The notes below the pieces were generated by a model. The model did not search any database. It saw nothing but the letters and a program-made list of their open reading frames with translations, and had not been told where the DNA came from. 64,000 nucleotides of DNA from Streptomyces sp. SAJ15 (GTDB lineage Bacteria; Actinomycetota; Actinomycetes; Streptomycetales; Streptomycetaceae). The first letter of the stretch is position 1, and every line of letters starts with the position of its first letter. Location: contig NZ_NISY01000002.1 in assembly GCF_007595705.1 (NCBI RefSeq), forward strand, positions 620,001-684,000. The letters are read 5' to 3'. A program made the position numbers and the translations under genes. Below, piece after piece: positions 8,650 through 18,366 of the stretch.

Positions 8650-8830
8650 GGCACCTCCAGCGTGAGGGGGTGGGGCCACCCCATTATCTGTGGGAAGAAC
8701 TCACACCGCTGGTCACCTTGTTCCGCGAGGGCGACGCGGAGCCGCCCGGGGTGCCCGCCCGGGACCCGTACGGCGGCGGGCGTTCGCGCGGTGGCCGGTG
8801 CACGCGTGCGGACCGAACCCGGGCGCGCGC

Positions 8831-8870
8831 GGACGGCCCCGGGCCCGGCGTACCGGGTCCGGGGCCGTCC
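8831..8870 (-). terminator. Hairpin after the permease-amidohydrolase transcript
   Basis: An 18-bp stem with one G-U pair and a 4-nt loop (CGTA) lies 15 bp beyond the stop codon of the amidohydrolase gene on the minus strand. No T tract. It probably ends the minus-strand amine-locus transcript. Confidence 0.7.
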
Positions 8871-8885
8871 GTCCCCTCCGGGAGG

Positions 8886-9596
8886 TCAGCCGCGCGCGGC
8901 GGCCGTCAGCGCCTCCATGACGCGGGGGTCGTCGCCCGCCTCGGGGTGCCACTGCACCCCGAGGACGAAGCCCTGGGCGCCCGGGAGCTCCAGGGCCTCC
9001 ACCGTCCCGTCCGCCGCGTGCGCGGAGACCTCCAGTCCGGCGCCGAGCCGGTCCACCGCCTGGTGGTGGTAGGTGGGCACGGACACCGGCTCCGGCAGCG
9101 CCCGGGCGAGCAGCGTGCCCGGGACCGGGATGACCTCGTGGCGCTCGAAGACGCCGGGCGGCCCGCTGTGCCCCTCGTGCCCCACCGTCTCCGGAAGGTG
9201 CTGGACGAGCGTGCCGCCGCGGGCGACGTTGAGCAGCTGCATGCCCCGGCAGATGCCCAGCAGCGGCACCCCGGCCGCCAGGGCCGCCTCGATCAGGGCC
9301 AGTTCCCAGACGTCGCGCTCCCGGGCGGGCGGCCCGGTGCGGGGGTGCGGCTCGGCTCCGTACCGCACCGGCTCCACATCGGGGCCGCCCGCGATGACCA
9401 GGCCGTCCAGTCGGGACACCACGGCCGCGGCCGCCGCCGGGTCGTCCGGCGGCAGCTGCGCCGCCAGGCCGCCGGCCCGCTGGACGAGCCGGTGGTAGCC
9501 GGCGGGCAGCAGCGCGGCGGGCAGCTCCCACACCCCCCAGCGCACGGACTGCTCCAGGTAGGTGCTGATGCCGATGAGGGGCTTGGCTTGGGTCAC
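8886..9596 (-). CDS. PuuD-like gamma-glutamyl amidohydrolase (class I GATase fold)
   Basis: A 236-residue enzyme of the peptidase C26 family. The catalytic triad is Cys116 (LGICRGMQLLNV) with His217 and Glu219 (VQWHPEA). Other family marks are GLVIAGGPDVEP and the YHHQAVD segment. PuuD-type enzymes cleave gamma-glutamyl amides to free glutamate. In this locus the expected substrate is the gamma-glutamylated oxidised amine made by the GlnA4-like ligase, the aldehyde dehydrogenase and the SDR (gamma-glutamylglycine if the amine is ethanolamine). That substrate is inferred from context. It starts 23 bp after the permease stop, so it is cotranscribed. Confidence 0.88.
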   Translation of the reverse strand: MTQAKPLIGISTYLEQSVRWGVWELPAALLPAGYHRLVQRAGGLAAQLPPDDPAAAAAVVSRLDGLVIAGGPDVEPVRYGAEPHPRTGPPARERDVWELALIEAALAAGVPLLGICRGMQLLNVARGGTLVQHLPETVGHEGHSGPPGVFERHEVIPVPGTLLARALPEPVSVPTYHHQAVDRLGAGLEVSAHAADGTVEALELPGAQGFVLGVQWHPEAGDDPRVMEALTAAARG

Positions 9597-9619
9597 GGGA
9601 GACGCTCCGGTTTCGGTTC

Positions 9620-11107
<1,488 letters not shown>

Positions 11108-11410
11108 GGGGAGCTCCTGCTCGGGGCGGGGAGAGGGGATATCGTCCACGCGGGCGTGGGGGAGGCGTCGGCGGACGGGGTGTGGCAATGGTTTGGGGGC
11201 ATACCTTTTCTCTCCGCATGGCCATGCGCAAGCCCCTTGCGTAAAACAATGGTTACGAGCACGTCACGTCGCCCTTACCGGCCGGCCGGCACGGCCGGCG
11301 CCGCCGCTCCCGGTCGCGTACCGCCCCCGCCCGGCTACGCCGCGCGATCCCCGGGCGCCGTGTCCAGCCCGATCACGCCGCACCGATCCCGGGCGCGGCG
11401 CCCACCCCGG
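11108..11410. promoter_or_regulatory. Permease upstream region with two CAATGGT elements
   Basis: This 303-bp gap separates the GntR gene from the permease gene, both on the minus strand. No gene is seen. It holds CAATGGT at 11186-11192, extended by a matching TACCTT at 11202-11207, and a second CAATGGT at 11247-11253. The first closely resembles the element between the GntR gene and glnA4 at 12154-12175 (17 of 22 positions identical). These are probable operator sites for the locus's own FadR-type regulator, and imply that the permease has its own promoter. Confidence 0.5.
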
Positions 11411-12136
11411 CTACGCCAGGAAGCCGCGCAGCAGCGCCGCCGTCCCCGCGCAGTGCTCCCGCATCACCTCGCGTGCCGCGTCCGCGTCCCCGTCCAGCAC
11501 CGCCTCCACCAGCGCGGTGTGCTGGTGCTGGGAGTGCTCCAGGTTCCGCACCAGCAGCGGGATGCAGTCCAGCAGCTCGTTGACGGTCGCCCGGACGGCG
11601 GCGTAGCGCGCGGCCAGCGACGGCGAGCCGGAGAGCTCGGCCAGGGTCAGGTGCAGCAGCGTGTCCAGCCGCCGGTAGTCCGTCAGCGGGGCGTCGCGGG
11701 TGGCGTCCAGCGCCCCGCGCAGCCGCGCCACCTGGTCCGTGTCCAGCCCGTGCGCCGCGCACAGCCCGGCCGCGCCCACCTCCAGCACCTCGCGGAAGCG
11801 CAGCGTGTCCTCCACGTCCACCCGCGCGATCCGGCGGCGCAGCTCCGCCTCGCCGCCGGAGGGCTCCCGGCGGGCGCGGACGAAGGTGCCGCCGTACCGG
11901 CCGCGCCGGCTCTCCACCAGCCCCTGGTCCTGGAGCACCTTCAGCACCTCGCGCAGTGTGACCCGGCTGATCTGGAGCCGCTCCGCCAGCTCGCGCTCGG
12001 CCGGCAGCCGCCCGCCGTCGGGCACCAGTCCGAGCCGCACGATCTGGAGTATCTGCTCCAGCGCCTCCTCGAAGCCGTTGCCCGCGCGCACCGGCCGCAG
12101 CACCGGCGCCAGCCGGTCCGCCGCGTCTTCGTCCAT
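11411..12136 (-). CDS. GntR/FadR-type transcriptional regulator of the amine locus
   Basis: A 241-residue regulator. The winged HTH is about residues 20-90 (LPAERELAERLQISRVTLREVLKVLQDQGLVESRRGRYGGTFV). The all-helical FCD ligand-binding domain occupies the remainder (RFREVLEVGAAGLCAAHG..., HLTLAELSGSP, H...LVEAVLDGDADAAREVMREH). FCD proteins bind small acids or amine-derived effectors, often through a metal. It is divergent from glnA4, 74 bp apart, and upstream of the permease, so it is the likely local repressor. The start ATG follows GGGAAGAGG. Confidence 0.92.
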   Translation of the reverse strand: MDEDAADRLAPVLRPVRAGNGFEEALEQILQIVRLGLVPDGGRLPAERELAERLQISRVTLREVLKVLQDQGLVESRRGRYGGTFVRARREPSGGEAELRRRIARVDVEDTLRFREVLEVGAAGLCAAHGLDTDQVARLRGALDATRDAPLTDYRRLDTLLHLTLAELSGSPSLAARYAAVRATVNELLDCIPLLVRNLEHSQHQHTALVEAVLDGDADAAREVMREHCAGTAALLRGFLA

Positions 12137-12153
12137 GGAAGCCTCTTCCCAAT

Positions 12154-12175
12154 CAATGGTCTACGGCCCTACCTT
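12154..12175. promoter_or_regulatory. Putative GntR operator between GntR gene and glnA4
   Basis: CAATGGT at 12154-12160 and TACCTT at 12170-12175 frame a 22-bp element that matches the permease upstream element at 17 positions. It sits in the 74-bp divergent intergenic region, 36 bp before the glnA4 GTG. GGT-N10-ACC symmetry fits FadR-type dimers. Assignment to this regulator is inference. Confidence 0.5.
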
Positions 12176-12210
12176 AAGACCTCCGGTCGCACCGACAGGA
12201 GGCACCAACC

Positions 12211-13605
12211 GTGTCAGACCGCACGCCCCCGCTCTCCGTCGACGAACTACGCAAGCTCGTCGAAGCCGGAGAGATCGACACCGTCGTCCTCGCCTTCACC
12301 GACATGCAGGGCAGGTTGCAGGGCAAGCGGTTCGCCGCGCGCTTCTTCCTCGACGACGCCCTGGAGCATGGCACCGAAGGCTGCAACTACCTGCTCGCCG
12401 TGGACACCGACATGAACACCGTCGACGGATACGCCATGTCCTCCTGGGAGCGCGGGTACGGCGACTTCGCCATGCACGGCGACACCGCCACCCTGCGCCG
12501 CACCCCCTGGAACCCCGGCACCGCGCTGATCACCGCCGACCTCGCCTGGCACGACGGCTCGCCGGTCCTCGCCTCGCCCCGGCAGATCCTCCGCCGCCAG
12601 CTGGACCGACTCCACCAGGCGGGGCTGGACAGAACCGGACGGGGCTGGACCGCCTACGCCGGAACCGAACTGGAGTTCATGGTCTTCAAGGACACCTACG
12701 AGGAGGCCTGGAGCCGCGGCTACCGCGGCATGAACCCCGCGAACCAGTACAACATCGACTACTCCGTGCTCGGCACCGGCCGGGTCGAGCCGCTGCTACG
12801 CCGCATCCGCAACGAGATGGGCGCGGCCGGCATGACGGTGGAGTCCGCCAAGGGCGAGTGCAACCTCGGCCAGCACGAGATCGCGTTCCGCTACGACGAG
12901 GCGCTCACCACCTGCGACCAGCACTCCGTCTACAAGACCGGGGCCAAGGAGATCGCCTCCCAGGAGGGCGTGGCGCTCACCTTCATGGCCAAGTACGACG
13001 AGCGCGAGGGCAACTCCTGCCACATCCACCTCTCGCTGCGCGACGAGGAGGGCGTGCCGGTGCTCGCGGACGACACCGGCCAGGACCCGTACGGCATGTC
13101 GAAGACCATGCGGCACTTCCTGGCCGGACAGCTCGCCGCCATGCGGGACTTCACCCTCCTCTACGCCCCCAACATCAACTCCTACAAGCGCTTCCGGCCC
13201 GGGTCCTTCGCGCCCACCGCCGTGGCCTGGGGGCCGGACAACCGCACCTGCGCGCTGCGCGTCATCGGCCACGGCCACGCCCACCGGCTGGAGAACCGGC
13301 TGCCGGGCGGCGACGTCAACCCGTACCTGGCGGTCGCGGGCATGGTGGCCGCCGGGCTCCACGGCATCGAGAACGAGCTGGAACTCCCCGAGGCGTGCAC
13401 CGGCAACGCCTACACCGGCGGCGCCCAGCACGTGCCCACCACGCTGCGCGAGGCATCCGAGCTGTGGGCCGCCAGCCCCATCGCGCGCGCCGCCTTCGGC
13501 GACGAGGTCGTCGAGCACTACCTGAACATGGCCCGTGTCGAACAGGACGCGTTCGACACCGCCGTCACGGACTGGGAGCGCTTCCGCTCCTTCGAGCGCA
13601 TGTAA
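12211..13605 (+). CDS. glnA4: GlnA4-like glutamine-synthetase homologue (gamma-glutamyl-amine ligase)
   Basis: A 464-residue GS type I-like enzyme that would ligate glutamate to an amine using ATP. GS motifs: N-terminal beta-grasp (VVLAFTDMQGRLQGKRF), AGTELEFMVF, AKGECNLGQHEIAFRY, GNSCHIHLSL and RPGSFAPTAVAWGPDNRTCALRV. It lacks the adenylylation-site segment of GlnA, as expected of GS-like paralogues. In S. coelicolor, GlnA4 acts as a gamma-glutamylethanolamide synthetase; here the adjacent permease, aldehyde dehydrogenase, SDR and PuuD-like gene support the same assignment. The GTG start has a perfect AGGAGG 8 bases upstream. The aldehyde dehydrogenase start follows 10 bp after the stop. 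Polyamine specificity (GlnA2/GlnA3-like) is the alternative. Confidence 0.85.
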   Translation: MSDRTPPLSVDELRKLVEAGEIDTVVLAFTDMQGRLQGKRFAARFFLDDALEHGTEGCNYLLAVDTDMNTVDGYAMSSWERGYGDFAMHGDTATLRRTPWNPGTALITADLAWHDGSPVLASPRQILRRQLDRLHQAGLDRTGRGWTAYAGTELEFMVFKDTYEEAWSRGYRGMNPANQYNIDYSVLGTGRVEPLLRRIRNEMGAAGMTVESAKGECNLGQHEIAFRYDEALTTCDQHSVYKTGAKEIASQEGVALTFMAKYDEREGNSCHIHLSLRDEEGVPVLADDTGQDPYGMSKTMRHFLAGQLAAMRDFTLLYAPNINSYKRFRPGSFAPTAVAWGPDNRTCALRVIGHGHAHRLENRLPGGDVNPYLAVAGMVAAGLHGIENELELPEACTGNAYTGGAQHVPTTLREASELWAASPIARAAFGDEVVEHYLNMARVEQDAFDTAVTDWERFRSFERM

Positions 13606-13615
13606 GGACTACCGC

Positions 13616-15001
13616 GTGACTCTGCACGAGACCGAGGCGCTCCCCGCCCTCGACGTCCTCAACCCAGCGACGGGGGAGGTCATCGCCACCGTCCCGGCCG
13701 CCACCCCGGCCGAGGTCGACGCCGCGGTGGGCCGCGCCGCCGCCGCGCAGCGCGACTGGGCCGCGCTGGCCCCCGGCGACCGGGCCCGGCTGCTGCGCCG
13801 GTTCGCCGCCGCCGTCGACGAGCACGTCGAGGAGCTCGCCCAGCTGGAGGTCCGTGAGGCCGGCCACCCGATCGGCAACGCCCGCTGGGAGGCGGGCAAC
13901 TTCCGCGACCTGCTCGACTACGCCGCCGGCGGCGTGGAGCGGCTGAATGGCCGTCAGATCCCGGTCGCCGGGGGACTGGACATCACCTTCCACGAGCCGC
14001 TGGGCGTGATCGCCGTCATCGCGCCGTGGAACTTCCCCATGCCGATCGCCGGCTGGGGCAGCGCGCCCGCGCTGGCCGCCGGCAACGCCGTGATCCTCAA
14101 GCCCGCCGAGACCACCCCGCTCACCGCGTTGCGGCTGGCCGAACTGGCCCTGGAGGCCGGGCTGCCGGAGGGGCTCTTCCAGGTGCTGCCCGGCCAGGGC
14201 CCGGTCGCCGGCGACGCGCTGGTCGAACACCCCGGCGTGGCCAAGGTCGTCTTCACCGGCTCGACCACGGTCGGCAAGCAGATCATGGCCAAGTGCGCCC
14301 GGACGGTGAAGCGGGTGACCCTGGAACTCGGCGGCAAGAGCCCCAACATCGTCTTCGCCGACGCCGACCTGGAGCTGGCCGCCGCCTCCGCCCCCGGATC
14401 CTTCCTCGACAACACCGGCCAGGACTGCTGCGCCCGCAGCCGGATCCTGGTGCAGCGCGCCGTCTACGACCGTTTCATGGAGCTGCTGGAGCCCGCCGTC
14501 AAGGCGTTCCGGGTCGGCGACCCCGCCGACCCCGCGACCCAGATGGGCCCGCTGATCTCGGCCGCCCAACGGGAGCGGGTCCGCTCCTACGTGGCCGAGG
14601 ACGCCCCCGCCGCCATCCGCGGCGAGGCGCCCGAGGGCGACGGCTTCTGGTACCCGGCCACCGTCCTGGAGGGCCGGCACGGGGACCGCGCCGCCGTCGA
14701 GGAGGTCTTCGGCCCGGTCGCGGTCGTGATCCCCTTCGACGACGAGGCGGAGGCGGTGCGGATCGCCAACGCCACCGAATACGGCCTGTCCGGGTCGCTG
14801 TGGACCCGCGACGTGGGGCGCGCCATCCGTGTCTCGCGCGCCGTCGCCGCCGGCAACCTGTCGGTCAACTCCCACAGCAGCGTCCGCTACTGGACCCCCT
14901 TCGGCGGCTTCAAGCAGTCCGGCCTCGGCCGGGAGCTGGGCCCCGACGCGCTCGCCGCTTTCACCGAAACCAAGAACGTCTTCATCAGCACGGAGGCCTG
15001 A
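13616..15001 (+). CDS. NAD(P)-dependent aldehyde dehydrogenase of the amine locus
   Basis: A 461-residue ALDH-superfamily enzyme with all catalytic elements: APWNFPM (Asn), the NAD-binding FTGSTTVGK, general base Glu237 in LELGGKSP and nucleophile Cys271 in GQDCCARS, then EEVFGPV and PFGGFKQSGLGRE. The likely step is oxidation of a gamma-glutamylated aminoaldehyde to the acid. The GTG start has AGGA 8 bases upstream and lies 10 bp after the glnA4 stop. The SDR gene follows after 5 bp, giving a three-gene operon. Confidence 0.93.
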   Translation: MTLHETEALPALDVLNPATGEVIATVPAATPAEVDAAVGRAAAAQRDWAALAPGDRARLLRRFAAAVDEHVEELAQLEVREAGHPIGNARWEAGNFRDLLDYAAGGVERLNGRQIPVAGGLDITFHEPLGVIAVIAPWNFPMPIAGWGSAPALAAGNAVILKPAETTPLTALRLAELALEAGLPEGLFQVLPGQGPVAGDALVEHPGVAKVVFTGSTTVGKQIMAKCARTVKRVTLELGGKSPNIVFADADLELAAASAPGSFLDNTGQDCCARSRILVQRAVYDRFMELLEPAVKAFRVGDPADPATQMGPLISAAQRERVRSYVAEDAPAAIRGEAPEGDGFWYPATVLEGRHGDRAAVEEVFGPVAVVIPFDDEAEAVRIANATEYGLSGSLWTRDVGRAIRVSRAVAAGNLSVNSHSSVRYWTPFGGFKQSGLGRELGPDALAAFTETKNVFISTEA

Positions 15002-15006
15002 GCACC

Positions 15007-15789
15007 ATGACCGACACCGACATCTGCCGCCGCCTGGTGGGCCGCACCGCCGTGATCACCGGAGCCGGCAGCGGCATCGGCCTGGCCACCGCGCGCCGGA
15101 TCGCCTCCGAGGGCGCCAACGTCGTCTGCGCCGACATCGACGAGACCGCGGGCAAGGCCGCCGCCGAAGAGGTCGGCGGCACCTATGTCAAGGTCGACGT
15201 CACCGACGCCGAGCAGGTCGAGGCGCTGTTCAAGACCGCGTACGACACCTACGGCTCGGTCGACATCGCCTTCAACAACGCGGGCATCTCCCCGCCCGAC
15301 GACGACTCCATCCTCGTCACCGGGCTGGACGCCTGGAAGCGGGTCCAGGAGGTCAACCTCACCTCCGTCTACCTGTGCTGCAAGGCCGCCATCCCCTACA
15401 TGCAGCGCCAGGGCAGGGGCTCCATCATCAACACCGCCTCCTTCGTCGCCAAGATGGGCGCCGCGACCTCGCAGATCAGCTACACCGCCTCCAAGGGCGG
15501 CGTGCTGGCCATGTCCCGCGAGCTGGGCGTGCAGTTCGCCCGCGAGGGCATCCGGGTCAACGCGCTCTGCCCGGGCCCCGTGAACACCCCGCTGCTCAAG
15601 GAGCTCTTCGCCAAGGACCCGGAGCGTGCCGCACGCCGCCTGGTGCACGTGCCGGTCGGCCGGTTCGCCGAGCCCGAGGAGATCGCCGCCGCGGTCGCCT
15701 TCCTGGCCAGCGACGACTCCTCGTTCGTCAACGCCGCGGAGTTCCTGGTCGACGGCGGCATCGCGGGGGCCTACGTCACCCCGCTGTAG
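15007..15789 (+). CDS. Short-chain dehydrogenase/reductase of the amine locus
   Basis: A 260-residue classical SDR. The cofactor loop is TGAGSGIG, Asp in CADIDE suggests NAD, NNAG is at about residue 91, and the catalytic Ser145-Tyr159-Lys163 set is in NTASFV and SYTASKGG. The C-terminal FLVDGGIAGAYVTPL is typical. In operon with glnA4 and the aldehyde dehydrogenase, it is well placed to oxidise the hydroxyl of gamma-glutamylethanolamide to the aldehyde. That step is inferred; homologues are often labelled 3-oxoacyl-ACP reductase on similarity alone. Confidence 0.9.
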   Translation: MTDTDICRRLVGRTAVITGAGSGIGLATARRIASEGANVVCADIDETAGKAAAEEVGGTYVKVDVTDAEQVEALFKTAYDTYGSVDIAFNNAGISPPDDDSILVTGLDAWKRVQEVNLTSVYLCCKAAIPYMQRQGRGSIINTASFVAKMGAATSQISYTASKGGVLAMSRELGVQFAREGIRVNALCPGPVNTPLLKELFAKDPERAARRLVHVPVGRFAEPEEIAAAVAFLASDDSSFVNAAEFLVDGGIAGAYVTPL

Positions 15790-15814
15790 GTCCTGTTCGT
15801 CGGGTTCTGTGGGG

Positions 15815-15861
15815 GTTTACCGGCGTCTGCCGCCTCGCTCGGGCGGCGGGCGCCGGTGAAC
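15815..15861 (+). terminator. Hairpin after the glnA4-ALDH-SDR operon
   Basis: A 20-bp stem including three G-U pairs with a 7-nt loop starts 25 bp after the SDR stop codon. No T tract follows. It probably terminates the operon. Confidence 0.7.
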
Positions 15862-15939
15862 ATCACACCCCTGTAAACGTCTGGCCCGGGCGACGGGGAT
15901 CCGGTATACGGCATCGAAGTCTGCCCATAGGGTGACGGT

Positions 15940-16917
15940 GTGAGCATGACGACCCCGCCCGGCTGGTACCCCGACCCCGAACACCGGGCCGCCGGCCCCG
16001 CCCCGGAACGCTGGTGGGACGGCACCGCCTGGACCGACCACCGTCGCGAGCCGCACTACGCGCCGCCCTTCGGTCAGGCCGCTCCGGGGTACCCCGGCAC
16101 CCCGGGATACCCGCCCGGGTACCCGGCGCCGGACGGCGGCGGTCGGCGCGGCCGCGGCCCGAAGATCGCGGCGGTGGTCGTCGCCGCGGCGGTCCTGGTG
16201 GCCGCCATCGTCGGCGGCGTCCTCCTGCTCCAGGACGACGGCGACGACGACAAGGACGACCGGGCCGACCCGCGACCGAGCGCCTCCGCCCCGACGACTC
16301 CGACGACCCCGGCGCCCGAAGGCGACGACGGCGGCACCGACGACATCCCCACCCCGCCGCCCTCCGACGACCCCGGCGTCGCGGTCGACGCGCTCAACGG
16401 CATCAGCCTGCCCGTCCTCCCCGGCTGGCAGGCCGGCCGCAGCAACGCGGGCGGCGCCGGCCTGTCCACCTCCACCTACCCCTGCCCCAACGACCCGGAC
16501 ACCAACTGCGTGCGCGGCGGCGTCTTCACCTCCACGGCCACCGGCTTCAAGGCCAAGACCGCGGAGGGCATAGCCAAGGAGGACATCGAGCGGAACGCCG
16601 AGGACTCCTACGGCACCGACCCGGACGGCGAGCGCAGCGCCTACGGCGGCCTCAAGGGACACAGCCGGCTGAAGTCGGAGGCGGTGACCGTCGCCGGCCA
16701 GCGGGGCTACCTGGTGCGCTGGAAGGTGGACACCAAGATGGGCGCCGACGGCTACGTCCAGTCCGTGGTCTTCCCCTCGCCGACCCTGCCCGACCAGATG
16801 GTCCTGGTCCGCATGGGCTTCGACGCGAGCGACGAGGCGCCGCCCCTCTCCGACATGGACCGGATCCTGCGGGGGATCAAGGGCGTCGGCGAGGAGGGCG
16901 ACAGCGAGTCGGTGTGA
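15940..16917 (+). CDS. DUF2510 membrane-anchored protein
   Basis: A 325-residue protein with an N-terminal DUF2510 motif (PPGWYPDPEHR...ERWWDGTAWTDHRREP). A Pro/Gly/Tyr-rich linker, one transmembrane helix (about 77-100, IAAVVVAAAVLVAAIVGGVL), an acidic DDGDDDKDD stretch and a Pro/Thr-rich segment follow. The extracytoplasmic domain (about 145-315) contains two cysteines. Its function is unknown. The GTG start lies 8 nt after CATAGG, a -10-like hexamer, and lacks a good ribosome site, so a leaderless transcript is possible. An ATG two codons later is the alternative start. Confidence 0.85.
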   Translation: MSMTTPPGWYPDPEHRAAGPAPERWWDGTAWTDHRREPHYAPPFGQAAPGYPGTPGYPPGYPAPDGGGRRGRGPKIAAVVVAAAVLVAAIVGGVLLLQDDGDDDKDDRADPRPSASAPTTPTTPAPEGDDGGTDDIPTPPPSDDPGVAVDALNGISLPVLPGWQAGRSNAGGAGLSTSTYPCPNDPDTNCVRGGVFTSTATGFKAKTAEGIAKEDIERNAEDSYGTDPDGERSAYGGLKGHSRLKSEAVTVAGQRGYLVRWKVDTKMGADGYVQSVVFPSPTLPDQMVLVRMGFDASDEAPPLSDMDRILRGIKGVGEEGDSESV

Positions 16918-16951
16918 CCCGGGCGGAGTCCTCGGTGTGAACTCGGCGGAG

Positions 16952-18172
16952 CTAGAGGAACGTCCGCCCCTCGCCCCGATAGGTGGGCACCGTGTCCACC
17001 ACCCGGTCCCCGTCGACGAGGTGCAGCGCCTCGAAGCGCTCACACAGCTCCCCGGCCTTGGCATGCCGGAACCAGACGCGGTCGCCCACCGACAGCTCGT
17101 CGGCGGCCGCGCCCACCAGCGGCGTCTGCACCTCGCCCGCCCCCTCCATGGAGTCGTAGCGCAAACCCCGCGGCAGATACGGCACCGGCAGCCGATCGGC
17201 GCCCGGCACCCCCGACGCCGGATAGCCGCCACCGAGCACCGTCGCCACGCCCACCCCGGGCCGGCGCACCACCGGCAGCGCGAACAGCGCCGCCGGGCGC
17301 CCGCGGAACGCGGTGTAGTCGTCGAACAGCCGCGGCTGGTAGAGCCCGGAGCCCGCCGCCACCTCCGTGACCACCGCCTCGGCCACCGTGTGCTGCACGC
17401 TCCCGGTGCCACCGCCGTTCACGAACTCCAGCTCCGTCACCTGCCGCACGGCCCGCACCGCCTCCGCACGCCGCGCCACCAACTGCCGACGGGCCGCCGC
17501 CTGCATCAGCCGCACCGTGCGGGCCCGCAGCGGCCGCCCCACCGGCGCGTCCCCGACGCCCGCCAGATGACCCTCGTACGCCAGCAGCCCGACCACCCGG
17601 AAGCCCGGCCGACGGGCCACCGCGCGAGCCAGCTCCACCAACCGCGCCGGCTCGTGCAGCGGCGAGCGCAACGCCCCCACCCGCACCCGGCCGCCCAACA
17701 GCCGCAGCGAGGTGTCCAGCTCCAGACAGACCCGCACCTCCGCCGCGCCCCCGCGCGCGGCGTCGATCAGATCGAGCTGCGCCACGTCGTCCACCACCAC
17801 GGTCACCGCCGCCGCCAGCCCGGGATCCGAGGTCAGCTCGGCGAACCGCGCCCGATCGGCCGACGGATAGGCGAGCAGCACATCCGTGAAGCCCTCCCGC
17901 GCCAGCCACACCGACTCGGCCAGCGTGAAGCTCATGACCCCCGAGAAACCGTCCATCGCCAGCACCCGCTCCAGCAGCGCCCGGCACCGCACCGACTTGC
18001 TGGCCACCCGCACCGGCTTGCCCCCCGCCCGGCGCACCAGATCACGCGCGTTGGCGTCGAAGGCGGCCAGGTCCACGATGGCCAGCGGAGCGTCCAGTTC
18101 AGCGGTGGCCCGCTCGTACCGGGCCCGCTCCGCGGCGGGCCCGTACGCGGGAACGAAGACGTCGGCCGACAT
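16952..18172 (-). CDS. Amino acid deaminase/aldolase-like protein (alanine racemase N-domain fold)
   Basis: A 406-residue fold-type III PLP enzyme of the D-threonine aldolase/D-serine dehydratase-like group. The alanine racemase N-terminal barrel starts with APLAIVDLAAFDANARDLVRRAGGKPVRVASKSVR; the Lys of RVASKS is the probable PLP anchor. The C-terminal beta domain has VWFRHAKAGELCERF, which carries His and Cys as in metal-dependent members. It likely acts on a D-amino acid or beta-hydroxy amino acid; the substrate is unknown. The ATG start is placed at the beginning of the conserved region. It is divergent from the membrane protein gene. Confidence 0.85.
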   Translation of the reverse strand: MSADVFVPAYGPAAERARYERATAELDAPLAIVDLAAFDANARDLVRRAGGKPVRVASKSVRCRALLERVLAMDGFSGVMSFTLAESVWLAREGFTDVLLAYPSADRARFAELTSDPGLAAAVTVVVDDVAQLDLIDAARGGAAEVRVCLELDTSLRLLGGRVRVGALRSPLHEPARLVELARAVARRPGFRVVGLLAYEGHLAGVGDAPVGRPLRARTVRLMQAAARRQLVARRAEAVRAVRQVTELEFVNGGGTGSVQHTVAEAVVTEVAAGSGLYQPRLFDDYTAFRGRPAALFALPVVRRPGVGVATVLGGGYPASGVPGADRLPVPYLPRGLRYDSMEGAGEVQTPLVGAAADELSVGDRVWFRHAKAGELCERFEALHLVDGDRVVDTVPTYRGEGRTFL

Positions 18173-18366
18173 GACCGCAGCTTGCCAGAGGGCGCTGAGC
18201 CGGGGGTAGAGGGGCGGCCGGTGCGGACGCGGGCCCCCGCCCCGTAAAGTGTCGCGCACGCCCCGCGTACGCGCGCACGCCACGACCGGCAGGTCGGCGG
18301 TGTGCCGCCCACGCACGGGCGGGAGGGGCGGGCGCGCCCGGGGGCAGCGGGGTCGAGGGGGTGGCG

